A stretch of 7,244 nucleotides of DNA from Candidatus Bathyarchaeota archaeon (GTDB lineage Archaea; Thermoproteota; Bathyarchaeia; TCS64): positions 1 through 7,244 of the forward strand of contig DAOVEE010000089.1 of NCBI GenBank assembly GCA_030669135.1. Direction: 5' to 3'. The position numbers and the translations under genes were made by a program. How positions within the stretch are numbered: position 1 is the first letter of the stretch; each line of letters begins with the position of its first letter. Of this stretch, positions 1 to 4,209 are shown one piece after another. The notes beneath the pieces were generated by a model. It saw nothing but the letters and a program-made list of their open reading frames with translations, was not told where the DNA came from and did not search any database.

Positions 1-91
1 GGCTGCTGTTCGCGGCGTTCACCACAGCGTCGGTCTCCTGGTGCGTGATGTCGCCCCTAACCAGCCTGACCCTCGTGCGGCCGAACATCAT
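1..91 (-). CDS. Macro-domain (ADP-ribose-binding) protein, N-terminal part, cut by the window edge
   Basis: Read on the minus strand from ATG at 91-89, the first 30 residues are MMFGRTRVRLVRGDITHQET followed by DAVVNAANSS. The pattern V-x-L-V-x-G-D-I-T, then D-A-V-V-N-A-A-N-S, is the classic N-terminal signature of macro domains, which bind ADP-ribose; several members hydrolyse ADP-ribosyl or O-acetyl-ADP-ribose esters. The Asp of GDIT contacts the adenine, and the second Asn of NAAN is a catalytic residue in the deacetylase-type branch. An in-frame TGA at 115-113 bounds the start, so only ATG 91 or ATG 88 are options. A GGAG lies 8 nt upstream. The rest of the gene is outside the window, so the exact activity cannot be assigned. 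It is transcribed away from the antiporter gene. Confidence 0.85.
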   Translation of the reverse strand, partial: MMFGRTRVRLVRGDITHQETDAVVNAANSS

Positions 92-144
92 GAATCCAAC
101 TCCGGCACACGTTCATAAGACGGTTTCCCCCGCCCCGGAGACAT
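88..144 (-). CDS. Possible 17-18-codon leader ORF coupled to the macro-domain gene
   Basis: A short minus-strand ORF starts at ATG 144-142 and encodes MSPGRGKPSYERVPELDS. Its TGA stop (90-88) overlaps the ATG of the macro-domain gene (91-89) in an ATGA arrangement typical of translational coupling. A Shine-Dalgarno-like GAGGTG lies 10 nt upstream (155-160), and a TATA-like box at 183-192 would place the transcript start close to it. The macro domain looks complete without this peptide, so it is not needed as an N-terminal extension. No family is recognised; it may be a leader peptide or a chance ORF. Confidence 0.3.
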   Translation of the reverse strand: MSPGRGKPSYERVPELDS

Positions 145-182
145 CCTTGGGCTGCACCTCGACAACCCTCCGTCCCAAACCA

Positions 183-192
183 GATAAAAAGA
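183..192 (-). promoter_or_regulatory. TATA-like box for the macro-domain transcript
   Basis: On the minus strand the sequence reads TCTTTTTATC, the best AT-rich TATA-like element upstream of the macro-domain gene. Start of transcription would fall about 25 bp downstream, near 160, leaving a leader of about 70 nt that contains the small ORF at 144-88. Confidence 0.35.
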
Positions 193-402
193 CAAAAAAA
201 CGGGGTTTCCGCGTCTAAAAGGCGCAAAAACGGGTGTTTTATCTTCTTTAGTCTCTTTTCCGCTGCTCTATGCTATGTGAGGGCCAGTAAACGATGGGAT
301 AGGCTTCTACTTCTTGATATAAGCGCTTGATACGTTTTTTCACTCATTTTTCGAGGCTGTCTCGCTTAGTGGCTTGTAAACATAGAACAATATGGCGTAT
401 AG

Positions 403-410
403 CTTTTATT
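403..410 (+). promoter_or_regulatory. TATA-like box for the antiporter gene
   Basis: CTTTTATT ends 30 bp before the ATG at 440. The same 30-bp spacing is found before three other genes in the window, which suggests a leaderless or very short leader transcript. No Shine-Dalgarno sequence precedes the ATG. A perfect 12-bp palindrome lies between the box and the start codon. Confidence 0.5.
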
Positions 411-417
411 TTCGGTA

Positions 418-429
418 TCTTCTAGAAGA
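418..429. repeat. 12-bp perfect palindrome at the antiporter start site
   Basis: TCTTCTAGAAGA is a perfect palindrome located 8 bp after the TATA-like box and 10 bp before the start codon, where a repressor could block initiation. A 12-bp palindrome is expected about once or twice by chance in a sequence this long, so only its position makes it noteworthy. Confidence 0.35.
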
Positions 430-439
430 CTGATCCCCT

Positions 440-1693
440 ATGGCGGTTGGGCTCGGTCAGTTTGATGCGATATACAATATCCTCATCCTGGTCGTGATTA
501 TCTCCCTCGTGGCCCGCCAGGTCAACTTCCCGTCCACCATAGCGTTCATATTCGCTGGATTACTGGCGGCCTGGGTGCCCAGGCTCACCCTGCCTGAGCT
601 CTCGCCGGCGATCTTCCTCACCATCCTCCTGCCACCCATTCTATTCAACGAGACCCTCACCTTGGACATAGAGGGCTTGATAGACGACAGCGACATCATA
701 CTGACCTACGCGGTACTGGGTACTGCGCTGATGATGGCTGCGGTGGGGCTGTACACCCACTACCTCCTGGGCCTAACATGGATCGAGTCGTTCCTGCTGG
801 GGATAATAGTGGCCCCTACCGACCCTGTATCGGTTATAGCCACGTTCAAGCAACTCGGCGTGATAAAGCGTTTCCAGCTCATTGTGGCCGGCGAGAGCCT
901 GTTCAACGACGGGGTCGCCATCGTGGTCTACAGCATACTCATTATATTCATCGAGGCGGGGACCATAACCAGCTTCGAGGTCCTGCAGATAACTCTAGTG
1001 AAGGTGCTCGGCGGCGTCCTCCTCGGATACGCAGCCGGGTACATAGTCCACCTCATCTTCTGCTGGACCGAAGACCTCTTCGTGGAGATCCTGCTCACCT
1101 TCATAGCCGCCTTCGGCGTCTACAGGCTGGCCGAGCAGTTCCACTCGAGCGGCGTCATCGCGGTGGTCATCGCGGGGCTGATCCTGAACTACCGCCTCAA
1201 AACCAGCGGAGGCATCACGGAGCACGGCGAGGAGAGCCTGGAGGTGCTGTGGGAGTTCGTGGGCTTCATAGCCTCCAGCTTCGCCTTCATCTTCATAGGC
1301 GTCAGCCTAGAGCCCTCCATACTGATAGGCTTCGCGTTGCCGATACTCGGTCTGTTTCTCTTCAGCGTCATATTCAGGTACGTGATGGTGTCCCTGGTGG
1401 CGGAGTTCCTCGAGAAGCGTCGCAGCAAACGCATCCCCCAGAACTGGCGCGTCGGCATGACTTGGAGCGGGCTCAGGGGCGCCGTCTCCGTGGTGCTTGT
1501 CCTGGGAATCGTTGGCCTGGGCCTCCCCAACACGGAGAAGATGTTCGCGCTCACCTATGGGCTGGTTCTTGGGTCCAACGTCTTCCAGGGGCTCACCATG
1601 CCCACGCTGGTGAACAAGCTGAGGCTCTTCAGCACAAGATCTAGGCCCGAGCCTCAGTCCCCGGAAGAGGAAGCCCCCGCACCTGAGCTGTAA
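440..1693 (+). CDS. CPA1-family Na+(K+)/H+ antiporter, NhaP type
   Basis: The 417-aa product is a polytopic membrane protein that should exchange cytosolic Na+ (or K+) for protons, serving pH and sodium homeostasis. It is almost wholly hydrophobic helices, with a short charged C-terminal tail from about residue 395, so it lacks the long regulatory tail of some relatives. Diagnostic CPA1 motifs are present: LPPILFNE (64-71), PTDPVSV with Thr127-Asp128, GESLFNDG with Glu152, Ser153, Asn156 and Asp157, and WSGLRGAVS with Arg346. These match the ion-binding set described for archaeal NhaP (Glu, Thr-Asp, Ser, Asn-Asp) and the Glu-Arg pair that stabilises the fold, each about two residues offset from the Pyrococcus protein. 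ATG at 440 follows a TATA-like box by 30 bp. It is followed after 39 bp by a ferritin-like gene with its own TATA-like box. The ion preference cannot be read from sequence. Confidence 0.93.
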   Translation: MAVGLGQFDAIYNILILVVIISLVARQVNFPSTIAFIFAGLLAAWVPRLTLPELSPAIFLTILLPPILFNETLTLDIEGLIDDSDIILTYAVLGTALMMAAVGLYTHYLLGLTWIESFLLGIIVAPTDPVSVIATFKQLGVIKRFQLIVAGESLFNDGVAIVVYSILIIFIEAGTITSFEVLQITLVKVLGGVLLGYAAGYIVHLIFCWTEDLFVEILLTFIAAFGVYRLAEQFHSSGVIAVVIAGLILNYRLKTSGGITEHGEESLEVLWEFVGFIASSFAFIFIGVSLEPSILIGFALPILGLFLFSVIFRYVMVSLVAEFLEKRRSKRIPQNWRVGMTWSGLRGAVSVVLVLGIVGLGLPNTEKMFALTYGLVLGSNVFQGLTMPTLVNKLRLFSTRSRPEPQSPEEEAPAPEL

Positions 1694-1696
1694 ACG

Positions 1697-1703
1697 TATA
1701 TTA
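1697..1703 (+). promoter_or_regulatory. TATA-like box for the ferritin-like gene
   Basis: TATATTA lies just after the antiporter stop codon and ends 30 bp before ATG 1733. This spacing supports ATG 1733 over the in-frame TTG at 1724, and suggests an independent leaderless transcript in addition to any read-through from the antiporter. Confidence 0.45.
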
Positions 1704-1732
1704 TCCGTGCTTCACCGGGCACATTGGCTGTT

Positions 1733-2227
1733 ATGTCAGTCGCAGAGCGACTCAGGATGCTTTCAGATCTGGATGAGAGGTACGCCGTGGAGTTCGACCT
1801 CGATTACAGGGGCTACGGCAACGAGGTGGTGAGGGAGCTGATCCGGTCCATAATGGTGGACTCCAAGAAGCACGCTGGCCTCTACAAGGCCGCCGCCTAC
1901 ATCATGGAGGGCAGAAGCCTATCTATTACCGACGTGGAGTGCGAGGCGCTGGAGAAGAAGCTCAGGCTCCACATCGAGAAGGAGCAGGAGATGCTGGAGG
2001 CCGTTAAACAGTTAATCGACGAAGTGAAAGACGAGCGGGTCCAGAAGCTGCTCATCATGATCTACGAGGACGAACTCATGCACCACCCGTTCTTGGAGTC
2101 CTTTCTCGAGGCCATCCTCAAACGGGAGACGATCACCGAGGAGGACATCTGGGATATGCTCTTCCGCGATCTACCAACCCATGGGCACGTCGCCGACCCT
2201 TACGCTGAGAGAGAATACGGCCCATAA
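1733..2227 (+). CDS. Ferritin-like / rubrerythrin-like helical-bundle protein
   Basis: The 164-aa product is predicted to be a soluble bundle of long helices. Two antiparallel-equivalent motifs stand out: D43-S-K-K-H47 in the helix covering about 30-58, and D113-E-L-M-H117 (with His118) in the helix covering about 100-128. A third helix (about 66-98) carries H80-I-E82-K-E84. This layout resembles ferritin-like diiron proteins, in which Glu and E-x-x-H motifs from four helices bind two iron ions. Here the second motif is intact (Glu114-x-x-His117), but in the first the Glu position is Ser44, so the metal site may be incomplete or use other ligands. The acidic tail contains H150 and H152. ATG 1733 is preferred to TTG 1724 because of promoter spacing. 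Roles such as oxidative-stress defence or metal handling are inference; the family fold call is moderate. Confidence 0.65.
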   Translation: MSVAERLRMLSDLDERYAVEFDLDYRGYGNEVVRELIRSIMVDSKKHAGLYKAAAYIMEGRSLSITDVECEALEKKLRLHIEKEQEMLEAVKQLIDEVKDERVQKLLIMIYEDELMHHPFLESFLEAILKRETITEEDIWDMLFRDLPTHGHVADPYAEREYGP

Positions 2228-2230
2228 CCA

Positions 2231-2252
2231 TCTTTTCATAAGCTTTTTTCTT
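2231..2252 (+). terminator. T-tract terminator after the ferritin-like gene
   Basis: Starting 4 nt after the stop codon, the plus strand has successive T-runs (TTTT, TTTTTT, TT) interrupted by short purine segments. Archaeal RNA polymerase commonly terminates at such oligo-T tracts without a strong hairpin. Confidence 0.55.
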
Positions 2253-2306
2253 ATCGAGAACCAATATTAAAAACACTTCACGTTACTACACTCACCTAAA
2301 AAAACA

Positions 2307-2325
2307 ACATGTGACTGTTACATGT
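2307..2325. promoter_or_regulatory. 19-bp near-perfect dyad, candidate operator
   Basis: ACATGTGACTGTTACATGT reads as two half-sites, ACATGTGAC and its inverted ACATGTAAC, around a single central base; 8 of 9 base pairs are symmetric. It ends 12 bp upstream of the TATA-like box of the pseudo-receiver gene, a position where archaeal activators and some repressors bind. A single ACATGTG recurs at 3101-3107, beyond the gene's end, but without the inverted partner. Confidence 0.45.
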
Positions 2326-2337
2326 CATAGCTATTGT

Positions 2338-2343
2338 TTTATA
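2338..2343 (+). promoter_or_regulatory. TATA-like box for the pseudo-receiver gene
   Basis: TTTATA, within TTGTTTTATAC, ends 30 bp before ATG 2373, the same geometry as the antiporter and ferritin-like genes. The AT-rich surroundings also include ATTAATATAA at 2360-2369, which is too close to the start codon to act as the box for this ATG. Confidence 0.5.
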
Positions 2344-2372
2344 CTCATGTTCTTTACTCATTAATATAACCC

Positions 2373-3053
2373 ATGAGGGTGAGCTACGTGGGTGACAAGG
2401 TAAACATACTCGTTTTAATTGAAAAAGATACTCAGCGGTCTGTGAAACAATGCTTTGAGAGATGTGACAACGGTTTCCGGGTGGAGCTGGCCTCGAACAT
2501 GGGGGAAATCCGGCAGCTAATCTTGTTGAAGCAGTATGACTGTATAGTATCGACAATGGAGTCGTCGAGCGTTGGAGACCTCATTAGTTTGCAGTTGACA
2601 CTCGATTCACCTATTCCTGTCGTTCTCTTCTCACAGAATGAACTCGAAACTCTCTACAACTTGGAGGGCTACGAGAAAATGGCGGGCAGGATCAGGCGGA
2701 AGGTTAACGGCAGGAGGGCGAGAGAATCCGTTCAGTCAAACGGCAATGTGACGCCCACTGTGGTCGTAATAGAGGACGAGATCTACGTGAAAGGTGAGGA
2801 CGGTAAGAACATTCTATGGGGCCACGAAGGCCCAGACATCTACGACGTTGCTAAAACTATGGAGCTCGAGCTCAGGGCCATCGACCACGTGAGGGATAGG
2901 CTCGCCGAGGCCGTCGCTGACATCACAGAGGAGCTCTACCTTTCCGATCTTCCCCCCGAAAACGTGAGTGACATCGTGTACGAAGGTTACAGGAAGCTGC
3001 TCCTCTGGTTCCGGGACCTTGACGCGTCTCTCGGCCACCGCCGGGGTAACTAA
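2373..3053 (+). CDS. Degenerate receiver-domain protein with unrecognised C-terminal half
   Basis: The 226-aa protein begins with a receiver-like (CheY-fold) domain at about residues 10-90: a beta strand NILVLIEKD, a helix, a second strand, then YDCIVSTM and a PIPVVLFS strand that match the beta3 and beta4 positions of response regulators. The site expected for the phosphoacceptor Asp is Thr61 (Asp56 plus five), the usual acidic pair is reduced to Glu17 with Lys18, and the conserved Lys after beta5 is not evident, so classical phosphotransfer is unlikely. Residues 127-150 look like a beta hairpin (TVVVIEDEIYVKGEDGKN), and 153-217 are largely charged helix ending in WFRDLD; I do not recognise this half. 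GTG 2388, preceded by GGTGA, is an alternative start. The first half is strikingly AT-rich (33% GC at 2401-2460) against 63% at 2881-2940. It might be a regulator; its partner is unknown. Confidence 0.7.
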   Translation: MRVSYVGDKVNILVLIEKDTQRSVKQCFERCDNGFRVELASNMGEIRQLILLKQYDCIVSTMESSSVGDLISLQLTLDSPIPVVLFSQNELETLYNLEGYEKMAGRIRRKVNGRRARESVQSNGNVTPTVVVIEDEIYVKGEDGKNILWGHEGPDIYDVAKTMELELRAIDHVRDRLAEAVADITEELYLSDLPPENVSDIVYEGYRKLLLWFRDLDASLGHRRGN

Positions 3054-3060
3054 ATATCAG

Positions 3061-3073
3061 GTGTTTTTTTCTT
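3061..3073 (+). terminator. T-tract terminator after the pseudo-receiver gene
   Basis: A run of seven T (3064-3070) followed by CTT begins about 10 nt after the stop codon. Further T-runs at 3135-3152 may serve as back-up termination or as AT-rich promoter context for the next gene. Confidence 0.55.
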
Positions 3074-3162
3074 AACAGCATATATGCGATGATGTTTCAC
3101 ACATGTGCTTGCTAGAGATCCATTAATCTGGAAATTTTTTAGTTTTGTTTTTCTGGATTTGC

Positions 3163-3170
3163 CTATAAAA
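3163..3170 (+). promoter_or_regulatory. TATA box for the ribbon-helix-helix gene
   Basis: CTATAAAA is the closest match to an archaeal TATA box in the window. Transcription should start about 25 bp downstream, near 3190-3195, giving a leader of roughly 15-20 nt before ATG 3210. Confidence 0.6.
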
Positions 3171-3172
3171 AT

Positions 3173-3206
3173 AAAGCTTTTTAAATGAAAAAGCTGATAA
3201 AAGCTT
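3173..3206. repeat. AAAGCT repeats and inverted repeat over the RHH gene start site
   Basis: The hexamer AAAGCT occurs at 3173-3178, 3190-3195 and 3200-3205, the last two one helical turn (10 bp) apart. In addition AGCTTTTT (3175-3182) and AAAAAGCT (3188-3195) form a perfect 8-bp inverted repeat around a 5-nt spacer. The array lies between the TATA box and the start codon. Ribbon-helix-helix proteins typically bind tandem short half-sites, so autoregulation by the downstream product is a reasonable inference. Confidence 0.45.
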
Positions 3207-3209
3207 AGG

Positions 3210-3374
3210 ATGCCTGAAAGGAAGTACAAGTATCACACTGTGAACCTACCTGAGAGCCTGGCGAAGAAGATAGAGGAAGTCATCAAGAGCGGTAACCACG
3301 GGTACACCAGCATCCCAGACTTCGTGAAGTCTGCAGTACGCCGGTACCTGAGAGACCTCGGATATCTAGTGTGA
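3210..3374 (+). CDS. 54-aa ribbon-helix-helix (CopG/ParD-like) DNA-binding protein
   Basis: The small product starts MPERKYKYHTVNLPESLAKK and ends with YTSIPDFVKSAVRRYLRDLG plus three residues. The strand KYHTVNLPESL (about 6-16) would form the DNA-contacting beta ribbon of the dimer, helix one covers about 16-26 (LAKKIEEVIKS), and the segment Y32-T-S-I-P-D-F-V-K-S-A-V-R-R-Y-L is the second helix with the S-x-x-D/E-F-V-x-x-A-V pattern common in archaeal members. Length is typical for a stand-alone RHH repressor. A TATA box and AAAGCT repeats precede it, suggesting it controls its own promoter. No toxin gene is directly downstream in the same operon: the next gene is 145 bp away with its own promoter. 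The TGA is followed by an open frame to about 3546, which I regard as chance. Confidence 0.85.
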   Translation: MPERKYKYHTVNLPESLAKKIEEVIKSGNHGYTSIPDFVKSAVRRYLRDLGYLV

Positions 3375-3482
3375 GAGCGAATCCGTAATACTCCAAGGGT
3401 GGGCACAGGAGGAATTACAGGCCATGTGGTTAACCAGATATCCCCTTGCGATATAGTATACGAAGTCTCCCACGGTCGTAAA

Positions 3483-3506
3483 ATTTATCGTCACATATCG
3501 ATAAAT
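3483..3506. promoter_or_regulatory. 8-8-8 inverted repeat over the promoter of the 92-aa gene
   Basis: ATTTATCG (3483-3490) and CGATAAAT (3499-3506) are perfect inverted copies separated by 8 bp. The left arm coincides with the TATA-like AATTTATC (3482-3489), which ends 31 bp before ATG 3520, and the right arm ends 13 bp before the start codon, near the expected transcription start. A factor bound here would compete with TBP or polymerase. Confidence 0.45.
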
Positions 3507-3519
3507 ATGAACGTGTCCC

Positions 3520-3798
3520 ATGTCCGAGAAACCGTCTTTCGATGAGATCTGGGTGAGAATACGGAAGAGGGCGGGCGAGGCCTTCTTCACCAAGACAGGG
3601 ATCAGGTTCACTTATGGGGTCGAGGGAGAGAAGGTGATGCTCAACAGGATCAACTACAGCTTGTCGAAGGGCGACCTCATGAAGGCCTACCCCAGGGTGC
3701 CCATGAAGGGCCCGAGCGAGATCGCCTCGCTGGTGAGGGGGCCCTCCTACGTCTGGGCGATCCTCCACGACGCGAGGATATCTCTGAAGGCGTGGTGA
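3520..3798 (+). CDS. Uncharacterised 92-aa protein
   Basis: The frame has strong coding character (GC-rich third positions, AGG/GAG/AAG codons). Recognisable segments are FDEIWVRIRKRAGEAF (7-22), an amphipathic helix; FFTKTGIRFTYGVEGEKVML (22-41), which looks like a beta hairpin with a T-x-T-G-x-x-F-T-Y core; a basic-polar stretch RINYSLSKGDLMKAY (43-57), likely a helix; and GPSEIASLVRGPSYVWAILH (64-83) followed by DARI. The closing G-P-S-Y-V-W-A-I-L-x-D-x-R-I resembles the end of small uncharacterised bacterial and archaeal proteins I have seen, but I cannot name a family or function. The sequence has no Cys, signal peptide or membrane segment. It is flanked by a DNA-binding protein gene and a zinc-ribbon gene, and is preceded by an inverted repeat covering its promoter. 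Confidence 0.75.
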   Translation: MSEKPSFDEIWVRIRKRAGEAFFTKTGIRFTYGVEGEKVMLNRINYSLSKGDLMKAYPRVPMKGPSEIASLVRGPSYVWAILHDARISLKAW

Positions 3799-3815
3799 CG
3801 GCCAACCACAACACT

Positions 3816-3837
3816 GTTATATCGCTAGCGTAATAAC
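3816..3837. promoter_or_regulatory. 22-bp imperfect palindrome over the zinc-ribbon gene promoter
   Basis: The sequence is GTTAT, AT, CGCTAGCG, TA, ATAAC: outer 5-bp arms and a perfect 8-bp core, with 9 of 11 pairs symmetric. It contains the TATA-like TTATAT (3817-3822) and ends 6 bp before ATG 3844, so it would cover both the core promoter and the start site. Its outer TTAT and ATAA are spaced exactly as those in the repeat at 3483-3506 (20 bp end to end), although the centres differ. Confidence 0.45.
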
Positions 3838-3843
3838 GATCTT

Positions 3844-4209
3844 ATGGTAAAATGTAGAGGATGCGGAGAAGATGTCTCGGAGAAAGCATACTTCTGCCCC
3901 CGGTGTGGGCTGAGAACCGAGGCAGGAGAAGAAGCCGGCGTCAAGACACCCATATCGAGTATACCCGGATGGGAGAGAGACGTAGAGAAGGCCCTGACCA
4001 ACGCCGCCAAGCTCATGGAAGACGCTTTCGAGGCGGCCAAGAAGGGTCTCCAGCGGGCTGCCGACGAGATAGGGGTGGAGGTCGAGAAGGCTAGGGACTG
4101 GGACGTCAAGAGGTCGACTCCCGTCTACTGCCCAGGGTGTGGCGCCAAGAACCCCAGCGACTCCGAGTACTGCACGGCCTGCGGAAAAAAGATACCCAGG
4201 GACCTCTAG
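3844..4209 (+). CDS. Double zinc-ribbon protein with central helix
   Basis: The 121-aa protein has a zinc ribbon at each end. The N-terminal one uses Cys4, Cys7, Cys18 and Cys21 (C-x2-C-x10-C-x2-C), and the C-terminal one Cys96, Cys99, Cys110 and Cys113 with identical spacing. Both are of the short archaeal/bacterial zinc-ribbon type, with aromatic residues (AYFC, EYC) before the second knuckle. Between them, about 42-86 forms a long charged, Ala-rich amphipathic helix (WERDVEKALTNAAKLMEDAF and onward), likely to pack as a coiled coil or helical hairpin. Such proteins are usually small cytosolic adaptors or nucleic-acid/protein-binding modules; no catalytic motif is visible. ATG 3844 sits 22 bp after a TATA-like element and just beyond a palindrome. 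Its stop codon (4207-4209) overlaps the stop of a possible antisense coding remnant (4206-4208). Confidence 0.82.
   Translation: MVKCRGCGEDVSEKAYFCPRCGLRTEAGEEAGVKTPISSIPGWERDVEKALTNAAKLMEDAFEAAKKGLQRAADEIGVEVEKARDWDVKRSTPVYCPGCGAKNPSDSEYCTACGKKIPRDL

Larger units (their letters stand above)
92..439. other. 348-bp divergent intergenic region
   Basis: This spacer separates the minus-strand macro-domain gene from the plus-strand antiporter. Apart from the promoter signals listed separately it holds a 9-bp direct repeat AAAAACGGG (196-204 and 226-234, 30 bp apart), a 7-bp direct repeat CTTGATA (313-319 and 326-332) flanking and overlapping the palindrome AAGCGCTT (321-328), and T-tracts at 335-340 and 347-351. 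No tRNA, box C/D RNA or convincing protein gene was found on either strand. A 24-codon minus-strand ORF beginning MSEKTYQALI shows no family similarity. Confidence 0.5.

Noticed and set aside
92..439. Possible structured RNA, tRNA or box C/D RNA in the divergent spacer
   Set aside because: No T-loop consensus, no paired C and D boxes and no long stable stem could be found by eye.
778..1644. 288-codon plus-strand open frame inside the antiporter gene
   Set aside because: It is rich in Arg, His and Pro with no domain signature, and lies wholly within a clear CPA1 antiporter in another frame; it is a GC-driven shadow.
3409..3455. GGAGG followed 9 nt later by ATG 3423 and a 10-codon ORF (MWLTRYPLAI)
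   Set aside because: It is too short, with no conserved features and a spacing longer than the good site at 5371-5376; likely chance.
3375..3548. Open frame continuing past the TGA of the RHH gene
   Set aside because: The frame stays open for about 57 codons, but third positions are AT-rich unlike true genes here, it crosses the promoter and inverted repeat of the next gene, and RHH proteins are normally complete at this length. Stop read-through is not supported.
3366..3611. 81-codon minus-strand open frame across the RHH 3' end and the 92-aa gene start
   Set aside because: It spans an intergenic promoter region and overlaps a better-supported gene; codon use is not gene-like.
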